A stretch of DNA of 64,000 nucleotides, taken from positions 1-64,000 of the forward strand of contig CAMCYE010000001.1 in assembly GCA_945883805.1 (NCBI GenBank), given 5' to 3'. The position numbers and the translations under genes are program-made. Positions 9,221 through 16,956 of this stretch are shown here, in pieces; the first letter of the stretch is position 1; each line of letters opens with the position of its first letter. The notes below the pieces were generated by a model. That model had not been told where the DNA came from. It did no database searches and saw only the letters and a list, made by a program, of their open reading frames with translations. This DNA is from Victivallis vadensis. Its GTDB lineage: Bacteria > Verrucomicrobiota > Lentisphaeria > Victivallales > GWF2-50-93.

Positions 9221-9572
9221 TTGCACGCATTCTCTATTCCTAAAAACTATAATTTACCTCAAATCCCGATTATAAAAACGGATTTTATGATTAATGACGG
9301 AATTCATTCCGTCCCAGATTATTTCCGCGAAATAAATTTCACGAAACAAGGCGGTAATTATCACGTCAGCACTTCCGCCTTCGCTGGGATGCTTCCCACT
9401 TCGCCAAGGCTTCGAGGGACAGGACGTCGGACAGGCCATGTGCGAATTTCGCAATTCGCAGAAGAGAATTAAGAAAAAGTTGCGAAGTGTGAAATACAGG
9501 TATTTTTGAAAAAATTGGAAACACACCGTATTTTAATGCGACTAAGAAAACCTCAAAACTTCTGGAGCAAAA
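9221..9572. other. Intergenic repeat stretch
   Basis: No convincing gene. It holds the CTTCGCCAAGGCTTCGAGGG segment (related to the end of the hemW insertion) and a TGCGAATTTCGCA palindrome directly followed by ATTCGCA. Confidence 0.6.
9441..9453. repeat. Iterated palindrome TGCGAATTTCGCA, intergenic
   Basis: Perfect intergenic copy, with a further half-site (ATTCGCA) directly after it. Confidence 0.85.
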
Positions 9573-10064
9573 ATGATATTCAGAATTACCACGAAACTGG
9601 CGAAAAAGATTAAGGAATCACCGCAGGAATCCCTTCCTCAGGCGGAGAGTCCCTATCTCGACTGGACTGCAAACCTCTTCCACGTCAACAGAGTTCAATA
9701 TATCATAGTAACCAATACTCAATCTCTCTATTCGATCATAATGTACGCCAAGGGAATAAATGATAATTCCATATTCATAAATTACGTTTTGAGCTATATG
9801 GGGAATTTCATGGTCGAAGACGGGAATGAATTCATTTTCAGACGCCTGATCGCCCCGAATGCGAAAGTCATATACTTCTCGAAACCCGAAGGCAAAAGAG
9901 TTACCGGGTCAATGAATAATCTAGTTTATTTAGCGGAATGGCATCTTTCCGATGGCAATCTATCACCGTTTGAAACAGCCCGCAGGATCAACAGCGCCCC
10001 CATGGGATTGCTAAAATACGAGCTGCCCTGCGAAGCGTTCAAGATAATGATCCCGTTCAAATAG
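9573..10064 (+). CDS. DUF6933-like protein
   Basis: The 163-residue soluble protein has the layout of the DUF6933 family: a basic start (RITTKLAKKIKE), then YLDWTANLFHVNRVQYIIVT, an NTQSLYSIIM strand, and an ending similar to plasmid-borne pRiA4b/DUF6933 relatives. GGAG lies 7-8 bases before the ATG. Function is unknown. The gene is isolated between two repeat stretches. Confidence 0.75.
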   Translation: MIFRITTKLAKKIKESPQESLPQAESPYLDWTANLFHVNRVQYIIVTNTQSLYSIIMYAKGINDNSIFINYVLSYMGNFMVEDGNEFIFRRLIAPNAKVIYFSKPEGKRVTGSMNNLVYLAEWHLSDGNLSPFETARRINSAPMGLLKYELPCEAFKIMIPFK

Positions 10065-10445
10065 GGCCGTCGCGGATGGACAGGGACGATTTCCTTAACC
10101 TAGCGCCTTAGCTCCTTTGCGGTTAATCTTCTCTGTGACTCCGCGGTTAATATATCCCAGCTGTTTTCCGCATTTCCCTTGACTTGGAGATCTATCGAGC
10201 GCAAATGAAAGTACAACTTTCAATATTACAATTAATTGACAGATAACACATTAAACAGTCTTATTCGACCGATGAACTGACTGCGATTATCGAAGAAAAA
10301 GATTCACCACGAAACATTTATCTGCCTAAGGCATGACACGAAGTGCACGAAAGGGATCAGACAATTGTCCTGAATAAAATATGGACTATGGGAAAGAATT
10401 CCTCGGCGGCTGGTGGCGTTCCATAAAAATTCCGAGGCAACCGAT

Positions 10446-10458
10446 TGCGAAGTTCGCA
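10446..10458. repeat. Iterated palindrome TGCGAAGTTCGCA, intergenic
   Basis: Perfect intergenic copy. Confidence 0.85.
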
Positions 10459-10528
10459 CATGGAGAGTGTTGCACGCCCGTAAATCAAATCAATTTATCC
10501 TCTTTGCACCCTCTTACCCACCCACACT

Positions 10529-10600
10529 CCAGAACTCCAGAACTCCAGAACTCCAGAACTTTAGAACTTTAGAACTTTAGAACTTTAGAACTTTAGAACT
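10529..10600. repeat. 8-bp tandem array (CCAGAACT x4, TTAGAACT x5)
   Basis: Exactly 72 bases, nine units. The AGAACT core is constant and the first two bases switch from CC to TT partway, giving two homogeneous blocks. Confidence 0.9.
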
Positions 10601-10843
10601 TCCGCACTTCTTCTCCGTCTCGTTCGTGCATGTCACGCCGTAGCCATTTCGGGCGAAGGCGGATGTTTCGTGGCAAATGTATTCAACCGTCCGGCCAATC
10701 CTGTAATCCTGTCAATGTAATTTCTCAATTTGACGCCTGTGCCATCAGCATCCTTTATTCATATCGTTTCATTGCACCGGATATTTCGGGAACTATATTA
10801 TGGGGAATTTCAATAACGGGCACAAGACGGAAAAACGCCTTCA

Positions 10844-11671
10844 ATGATAATCAACATTATTTTGACAATAGTAATCATTGCCGGAATAGCCGGAATTTTC
10901 TCCTGCTCGAAAGCAGACAAGAAAAAAAACGGGGAAAGAAACCCGAAATCCCGGGGGCTGGCTTTAGCCTTGCTCCTGATAATTATCGCATGCTCCATTG
11001 CCATCCTTGTCAGGTCGGCAAAGCCCGAAGACAATGACGAGCCGGTTGTTTCGGAAGAATTGTCCTATTCACGTGTCTCAGGAGTCATGCTTGGCAGATA
11101 TCTGGCGAAAACCGCCCCCGGTTTTAACGCTTTAATCATCACGCACGATAAAAACTCCGAGAATCCGCTTCTGGACGCATCCATGGGAGGACTAAGGGAA
11201 GGACTGGACAAGTATGTGAAAATTGCGGCAATCGACTCTCCGCTCCCGGCATCTTCCGGGGCAAAATCATCCGAAAGCGAAAAAAAGAAGATATCGCCCG
11301 AAAAGATGCTCTATCTTTCGCGGAAAATACAGTTGAACAATTTTGACCTGCTGATAGATAAATACCCTGACTGCAACCTGATCATATCATTGATAAGCCT
11401 GCCAAAAGACATCAGTAAGATGGCCGTGTTTAAATTGAAGCCGGAAATACGTCCGAAGATAGCTCTTCTCTCTAGCAATATAAGCATGATGAAGGAGAGG
11501 ATTTCCAAGGGGGAGATCAGTGTCGCAGTCATAACCCGCCCCGACTATGTCCCCGGAAAGAATAAACTGCCGAAAGATATTGAGTCCGCGTTCGATAAGC
11601 GATACCTGATGGTGACTCCGGAGAACGTAAAACTTGTCGCCGCAGAGCATCCTGAAGTTTTTAAAAAGTGA
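10844..11671 (+). CDS. Membrane protein of unknown function
   Basis: Residues 1-20 form a hydrophobic segment ending FSC. After a short basic loop comes a second membrane helix (about residues 40-56), so the remaining 215 residues are probably outside the cytoplasm. The soluble part shows alternating strands and helices (FNALIITHD ... LIISLISLPKD ... ISVAVITRPDY), suggesting a Rossmann-like or periplasmic-binding-like fold, but no family is recognised. An overlapping frame at 10630-11037 is a shadow. Confidence 0.65.
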   Translation: MIINIILTIVIIAGIAGIFSCSKADKKKNGERNPKSRGLALALLLIIIACSIAILVRSAKPEDNDEPVVSEELSYSRVSGVMLGRYLAKTAPGFNALIITHDKNSENPLLDASMGGLREGLDKYVKIAAIDSPLPASSGAKSSESEKKKISPEKMLYLSRKIQLNNFDLLIDKYPDCNLIISLISLPKDISKMAVFKLKPEIRPKIALLSSNISMMKERISKGEISVAVITRPDYVPGKNKLPKDIESAFDKRYLMVTPENVKLVAAEHPEVFKK

Positions 11672-11683
11672 AAGCCCCCCCTT

Positions 11684-11889
11684 GGTAACGGCTCAGTCTT
11701 TATGGCACAGAGTTACAAAGGCACATAAGCACAAAGCAGAGAAGGCGTGAGCAAAATCGGCATGACCAACACCCATTTCCATACGGTATTTTCACTTCTT
11801 TATTTCATTCTTTGTTATCTTTTTCCACTTTGTGCCTCTGTTCCTTTGTAACTTTATCCCGCCTGCACGGCATAGACTGAGCTGTTACC
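11684..11889. repeat. Imperfect long inverted repeat (MITE-like)
   Basis: The left arm begins GGTAACGGCTCAGTCT and runs through AGTTACAAAGGCAC to GCACAAAG (11684-11738). The right arm is its imperfect reverse complement, ending AGACTGAGCTGTTACC (11827-11889). About 90 bases separate the arms. The element fills the gap between the membrane-protein gene and the pseudopilin gene. Confidence 0.7.
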
Positions 11890-12021
11890 TCCCTTGAAAA
11901 GAATACTGGAAATAGGAGAACCCGCCTCTTGACAAAAAGCTGTTTCAAGTTAACATTTCCGTTCGAGGAAGTTAAAATATCGAAGCAAACATCTTTTTCT
12001 TATGGGGCTGGGGAGAAAACC

Positions 12022-12759
12022 ATGAAAAACCGTAAACATCCTGTTCTCTCAGGGCGGCAGGTTTGCCGGTTCACCATCATTGAACTCATGGTCTGCATAG
12101 CCATCATGATGCTTCTCATGGCAATGTCATTTCCGGCACTTCAAAAGGCGAAACAATTTGCATACAAGGCGAGCTGCCTGAGTCAGCTGAAACAGTACGG
12201 AATATTCTTTGCACTTTATGTGGATGACAACAAAAGTTACTGGCCGCCGCACTATATCGAGGCCGGCGAGGGTGAACCGGGGGGATACTGGTGGTTTTCT
12301 CCTGGGAAAAGCGGAATCTGGATTTCATTTGTGAAACCTCCGCCCGGACAGATCAAGAAAGGGACTGTAGTGTACAAGGATGCAGTGGCCGGCACTCCCG
12401 CGCAGGGGGGGTTGGCCCTGGGAGATATTTCGCTCTGTCCCGCTGATGAAAACCCGACGCGCCGCAATTATGTGGATTTGGACGGCAACGAATACATTGG
12501 CGCCGAAATTTCATATGCCTACAACATTCTGCTCTTCACATCGAAAATCCCGCAATACCGCATGAGTAAACCAAGTGACCTGGTAGTTCTTTTTGATTCT
12601 CACGACTTGATTCAGCAGCAGGGGGATGATCCTGAAAGCACGGACTACTATACCAATGTCATTGCGACCCGCCATCTCCGAGGGGCAAACCATCTTTTTT
12701 CCGATTTCCATGCCGAGTGGCGGCCGGAAATCACCAAGGACAATTTAATCCCCAAATAA
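12022..12759 (+). CDS. Type II secretion-like pseudopilin (prepilin N-terminal motif)
   Basis: The N-terminus has a prepilin methylation motif, RFTIIELMVCIAIMMLLMAM, with Arg rather than Gly before the Phe. The C-terminal part ends in ATRHLRGANHLFSDFHAEW, the pattern seen in the large PVC-group pseudopilin families. ATG 12022 has GGGGAG upstream and places the motif about 20 residues in; a TTG at 11929 is less likely. The product (245 residues) should be a secreted or surface protein processed by a prepilin peptidase. Such genes are usually present in many copies per genome; no secretion genes are nearby. It converges on the histidine kinase gene with only two bases between stop codons. Confidence 0.82.
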   Translation: MKNRKHPVLSGRQVCRFTIIELMVCIAIMMLLMAMSFPALQKAKQFAYKASCLSQLKQYGIFFALYVDDNKSYWPPHYIEAGEGEPGGYWWFSPGKSGIWISFVKPPPGQIKKGTVVYKDAVAGTPAQGGLALGDISLCPADENPTRRNYVDLDGNEYIGAEISYAYNILLFTSKIPQYRMSKPSDLVVLFDSHDLIQQQGDDPESTDYYTNVIATRHLRGANHLFSDFHAEWRPEITKDNLIPK

Positions 12760-12761
12760 GT

Positions 12762-14765
12762 TCAAATCAGGGAAAACTTCCTCAGCGCAGTTTTCAATTG
12801 CTCCATCATAATCGGCTTGGACATAAAAGCGTCCATGCCCGCCTCGATGCAATACTGTTCATCAAGGGGAGTGTTATAACCAGTCAGCGCGACTACTGGG
12901 ATGTGATTGCCGCTTACAGCTTCCCGCCTGCGGATTTCACGCACGGCCTCATAGCCGTCCATAACCGGCATTTGGCAGTCCATGAAGACAAGGTCAAAAT
13001 CAGGGCATTTCCCGATTTGAGTGAGGGCCTCCTCTCCATTGCAGGCCTTTACCACTTCGACACCGCAGTATTTCAGCATACGTCCCGTCACTTCAAGATT
13101 GACCGGTTCGTCGTCGACAAGCAGAACAAGAACCGCTTTTTCATGGGTACTGGGCATGAGCGTCACCACGGATGCCGACGGATCAGCTTCAGCTTTTGCC
13201 AGGGCCGCCTCAAAGCGCAGCGTGGCAGTCAAATCCTGGGAGTTCACCGTTTCAACCTCAAATTTGCCTCCCAGCAGTTCGGTCAGGCGGTTGCAAATCG
13301 CCAGACGCAGGCCAATAGTTGCATATTCGCGCGGGACATAGGGGAACTCAAGAATTTCATCGAGTTCAGCCCGCGTCAAACCCACCCCGTTCAACCGGAT
13401 GCCAAGCCGGAGCGACGCCCTCCCATTTGAAACCCCTTCGTTTACGAGCTCAACTTTCAAGGGGGATTTGCAGGATTTGTAAAGCCCCACCTCAATCAGA
13501 TTAATCAAAATCTGCTCCAGCAGGTGGTGGTCGCTCACAATCCACTCGGGAACATCCCGGCCGCAAACCCATTCGAGTTCATTATTTCTCCCATGTATCA
13601 CATGGCCGATCATCCTCACGACACCTTCATGGAGGTCTTTTATTTTCAGTGTCCGCAATGTGGGTTGAAATTTTTCAGTGTCGAGCACAACCGCATAATC
13701 GACATTTTTAATCAGCGTCATTATCGCCTTGCCGGAGTCCATGATTGTGTCTATGCAGTACTGGCGTTCAGATTCGGATTTCTGCTCCACCCGGAGTATT
13801 TGAGCCATCCCCATTATTCCGTTAAGGCTTGAGAGCAAATCATGGCTTACATTCGACAGGACACCTCCCTGGATCTGCTTTGCGATGGTCGACTGCACGG
13901 CGGCATTCTTCAATTCCCCAAGCAACCCCCTGATCTGCTGCGTCATTGTCGCAATCGCCTTTGCGATTATTCCGAACTCCTGAAATTGGAAGTCCATCGC
14001 GGAGGGACCGGCATCATCCTTGAGGCCCAGTTCACAGCGGGCTGTCAAGTTCCGGACTTCGCCGTTGATGCTTTTCGCCATGAGATATGCGATGTAAATC
14101 GCGATCAGTGTCACAGCGGTCGAAAGGACAAGGATCAGGAAGGTCTCCATCATGATATCAAGCTTAAGGCGATTAATATTGGCTGAGGCGGCCTTGTCAA
14201 TCCTATGCATGTCGCGAGTGGCGCATACCACCCACGGAAGATTCGGACAAGCCTTTGCATGCCAGCGGATTTTTGCACCCGTCCCACTCTCTGTATCCGC
14301 TTCGGCGTAGAGTTCGCCTGAAGAAATCTTGCCCGCAAGTATTACCGGAGGGATTGCCGATGGATCCGTTTTCCGGGAGTCCGAAAACCTTGCACCGATC
14401 AACAGGTTTTTTTCAGGGGCGTATAAAAGCGTTCCGTCCGCGGCGATAAGATGAATGTTGCCTCCGGGTTCAACTCCAGGTGCCATCTTCCGGAACATTT
14501 TCAGCAGTTCCTGCAGTTCCTGTTCGGACGCCCCCTGGGTTTTCGGGTCATGGATTGCGGAAATCAAACGCAACGCGGCATCCACTTCTCCGCGGAGAAC
14601 CTCATCGACAGAACGTTCCTCGGTCAACTTCAGCAGCCGTTTAGTCTGATTGAAATCCAAATACTTCTGATAGATGAAGAAAATCATGAAACAGGAGCTT
14701 ATGATGAGAATGGTGGTCACCCAACAAAGCATATTCGTCTTCGTAATACTGCGTTTCGCCCTCAT
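12762..14765 (-). CDS. Hybrid sensor histidine kinase / response regulator
   Basis: Architecture of the 667 residues: a membrane helix near 10-30; a periplasmic Cache-like sensor (to about 205); a second helix (about 208-230); a HAMP-like linker; an H-box SNVSHDLLSSLNGIMG (about 310); a HATPase-like region; and a C-terminal receiver domain with VLLVDDEPVN and phosphoacceptor Asp in VFMDCQMPVMDGY. The ATPase looks degenerate: the N-box reads NLIEVGLYKS, without the usual second Asn, and the DxGxG box reads LNGVGL. It may therefore be a poor or inactive kinase acting through its receiver, or have changed nucleotide use. No separate output regulator is adjacent. Confidence 0.88.
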   Translation of the reverse strand: MRAKRSITKTNMLCWVTTILIISSCFMIFFIYQKYLDFNQTKRLLKLTEERSVDEVLRGEVDAALRLISAIHDPKTQGASEQELQELLKMFRKMAPGVEPGGNIHLIAADGTLLYAPEKNLLIGARFSDSRKTDPSAIPPVILAGKISSGELYAEADTESGTGAKIRWHAKACPNLPWVVCATRDMHRIDKAASANINRLKLDIMMETFLILVLSTAVTLIAIYIAYLMAKSINGEVRNLTARCELGLKDDAGPSAMDFQFQEFGIIAKAIATMTQQIRGLLGELKNAAVQSTIAKQIQGGVLSNVSHDLLSSLNGIMGMAQILRVEQKSESERQYCIDTIMDSGKAIMTLIKNVDYAVVLDTEKFQPTLRTLKIKDLHEGVVRMIGHVIHGRNNELEWVCGRDVPEWIVSDHHLLEQILINLIEVGLYKSCKSPLKVELVNEGVSNGRASLRLGIRLNGVGLTRAELDEILEFPYVPREYATIGLRLAICNRLTELLGGKFEVETVNSQDLTATLRFEAALAKAEADPSASVVTLMPSTHEKAVLVLLVDDEPVNLEVTGRMLKYCGVEVVKACNGEEALTQIGKCPDFDLVFMDCQMPVMDGYEAVREIRRREAVSGNHIPVVALTGYNTPLDEQYCIEAGMDAFMSKPIMMEQLKTALRKFSLI

Positions 14766-14839
14766 TCCAAATCCCCCCGGTATTTAGTTGCCGTCTTAGT
14801 ATAGTTTTTGGTTCCGATAAATTCAAAGCGGGTATTTAA

Positions 14840-15982
14840 CTATTTATCCCCAAGATGCCTTATCGCGTTGAGGATGATTTCCTCATCCAGTTCGTTGACT
14901 TCGATTTTCCTGCCCAGCCCGTTTGGAAGGGTGACATGGAGCTCGCCGCCGAGATGTTCGCGGAATTCGCGTATGCCGGAAAATATTTCCAGTCTGCCGC
15001 GCCTGTCCTTCTTCAAAAGCAGGTCCGACCACAGGCGGAAACCGATTCTTTCTAGGGAGACTGTCAGCAAATCAAAGTCTTTTTGCCGGAGAAGCCCTTT
15101 TTCCACCGCGTAGAAAGAGTCGAGGGCAAGCCCTATTGCGACGGCCTCGCCGTGGCGTATTTTCCCTGCGCTCATCATTTCGAGCTTGTGGGCGGACCAG
15201 TGTCCGAAATCGAGGGGCCGCGCACTGCCGAATTCGAACGGGTCTCCGCTTTTCGCGATGTGTCCGACATGGAGTTCGGCACATCGCCTCACCATTTTCT
15301 CCATCGCCGCCTTATCCCTTGATTTGAATTTGCCGGCGTTCCTGCAGAGCCAGCGGAAAAACCCTGCATCCTTTATCATCGCGACCTTGAACGCCTCTGC
15401 AACGCCGGAAATCCAGTCCCGCTGTCCGAGAGTGTCGAGGAAGCTGAAGTCATTGATCACCGCGAATGGCGGGGTGAAAGTGCCAATGGAGTTTTTCATG
15501 CCGAACATGTTTATGCCGTTTTTAACGCCCACGCCGGAATCATTCTGGGCGAGCACGGTGGTGGAAATCCGGATCTGCCGGATTCCCCGGTGGACGATTG
15601 ACGCGGCGAAACCGACGGTGTCAAGAAACGCCCCTCCCCCCACAATACATATGAAGGACTGGCGGCAGAGATGGCTGCCCGCCATAATCCGGCACAGATT
15701 CTCAATCAGTTTGAAATTCTTACCGCCCTCCCCGCCGGGCATGACAAGCGGGGCGGAGACCAGCGAGATATTTTCCGCGGATTTGAAATAACGGATTATC
15801 TCGTCTGAAATGCCAGGATGAAGGGTGGCGATTTTCTTTTCCATGAAAACCAGGATTTCATGGCGGCGTTTCCCCTCACGGGAACTTATGATTTTCTTCA
15901 GGACGCTGTTGCGTATGGAAAAGACACTCCTGGTGAAATGGATTTCATAGCCGTATCCGACACTTATTCTGGCTTTAATCAT
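14840..15982 (-). CDS. eboD: EboD-like 3-dehydroquinate synthase family cyclase
   Basis: Member of the dehydroquinate synthase / sugar-phosphate cyclase fold (NAD- and metal-dependent). Key stretches are GGGAFLDTVGFAASIVHRG, TTVLAQNDSGVGVKNGIN, FAVINDFSFLDTL and KIRHGEAVAIGLALDSFYA. The LAQNDSGVGVKNGIN segment matches what I recall of EboD from the ebo cluster rather than AroB. The start is set at ATG 15982, with GAGG upstream; a longer frame to 16039 adds 19 unrelated residues. The other ebo genes (eboA, B, C, E, F) are not nearby, so it is an isolated gene. AroB or another sugar cyclase remains possible. Confidence 0.8.
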   Translation of the reverse strand: MIKARISVGYGYEIHFTRSVFSIRNSVLKKIISSREGKRRHEILVFMEKKIATLHPGISDEIIRYFKSAENISLVSAPLVMPGGEGGKNFKLIENLCRIMAGSHLCRQSFICIVGGGAFLDTVGFAASIVHRGIRQIRISTTVLAQNDSGVGVKNGINMFGMKNSIGTFTPPFAVINDFSFLDTLGQRDWISGVAEAFKVAMIKDAGFFRWLCRNAGKFKSRDKAAMEKMVRRCAELHVGHIAKSGDPFEFGSARPLDFGHWSAHKLEMMSAGKIRHGEAVAIGLALDSFYAVEKGLLRQKDFDLLTVSLERIGFRLWSDLLLKKDRRGRLEIFSGIREFREHLGGELHVTLPNGLGRKIEVNELDEEIILNAIRHLGDK

Positions 15983-16104
15983 ATTCCCGATCCTCTTTAG
16001 ATATAATTTTATCCGGAGGCCGGATAAGAATATTTGCAAAGAATATAATTCATGTTAGATTTTTTTCCTGTTCAAACAAAGTATAAAAACATAGGAATCG
16101 CACA

Positions 16105-16512
16105 ATGAAAAGGTCATTCATTAAAACTTTATGCCAGTTATTATTGACATCGGCGGCCGTAATCCTGATATCCGGCTGCCTCAAGAACAACAACGACCGG
16201 ACCATTGCAGATCTGGTCGAACATTTCAACAAAAGCGGACTGACCATAGAATCGGCAACACCCACCATGCCGGAGATGATACTCGCCCAGGACGGGATAT
16301 TCGTCAAGATAGGCGGCAAGGATGTCCAGCTGTTCAAATATGACATAAGAATACCGAAGCAGAAGGAAAAACTCGACAAGATTTACAGCAACGGAAAGAT
16401 CACCATACTGAGCGTTGATTTTCCGGCCGTGACAAACGGCTCTTTCGTGATGCTCAATTACAAGGGGAATCCCGAAGAAGAAAAGATACTGGAAGCGTTC
16501 GGAAGCTTCTAA
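16105..16512 (+). CDS. Predicted lipoprotein, unknown function
   Basis: The 135-residue protein has a signal peptide and lipobox (LISGC, Cys about residue 25). The mature domain is about 110 residues of mixed strands and helices (MILAQDGIFVKIGGKDVQLF ...). No family is recognised. A heptamer array begins within a few bases of the stop codon. Confidence 0.7.
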   Translation: MKRSFIKTLCQLLLTSAAVILISGCLKNNNDRTIADLVEHFNKSGLTIESATPTMPEMILAQDGIFVKIGGKDVQLFKYDIRIPKQKEKLDKIYSNGKITILSVDFPAVTNGSFVMLNYKGNPEEEKILEAFGSF

Positions 16513-16514
16513 AC

Positions 16515-16835
16515 AGCTGGTAGCTCGTAGCTGGTAGTTGATAGCTATGACCTCTGAGCTGATAGCTCGTAGCTGGTAGCTGGTAGTTGATAGCTATGAC
16601 CTCTGAGCTGATAGCTCGTAGCTGATAGCTGGTAGTTGATAGCTGATAGCTATGACCTACGACCTATGACCTGTGACCTCTGAGCTGATAGCTCGTAGCT
16701 CGTAGCTCGTAGCTGGTAGCTGGTAGTTGATAGCTATGACCTGTGACCTCTGAGCTGGTAGCTGATAGTTGATAGCTATGACCTGTGAGCTCTGACCTAC
16801 GAGCTTTGACCTACGACCTACGACCTTTGAGCTAT
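16515..16835. repeat. Heptamer tandem array 2 (TAGCTGG/TAGTTGA/GACCTCT units)
   Basis: About 46 units in register, fitting [TG]A[GC][CT]TNN. Blocks such as TAGCTAT-GACCTCT-GAGCTGA-TAGCTCG recur several times, showing block duplication. It lies between the lipoprotein stop and the ppdK promoter region. Confidence 0.92.
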
Positions 16836-16956
16836 TATAGCCAATGACTTTTACAATTTACTAAAACTATCTTTGTATTTCTCCAAACCTGACTTACGTT
16901 ATGCGGTTTATTTTTCCCGTAAATTCAACCAATAAAATAAAGAAAGAAGGAAACTT

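Larger units (their letters stand above)
10065..10843. other. Long intergenic stretch with several dispersed repeats
   Basis: No gene is supported in this 779-base stretch. It contains CCTTTGCGGTTAATC-like words, a TGCGAAGTTCGCA palindrome (10446), a nine-unit 8-bp array (10529-10600), and an AATCCTGTAATCCTGTCAA segment near 10697 that is the reverse complement of the word near 8820. Confidence 0.6.

Noticed and set aside
9254..9526. 90-codon minus-strand frame (and a plus-strand frame at 9221-9472)
   Set aside because: Both cross the CTTCGCCAAGGCTTCGAGG repeat and show no recognisable domain.
10630..11037. Open frame overlapping the membrane-protein gene
   Set aside because: Different frame from the well-supported 10844-11671 gene, begins in repeat sequence, no family signature.
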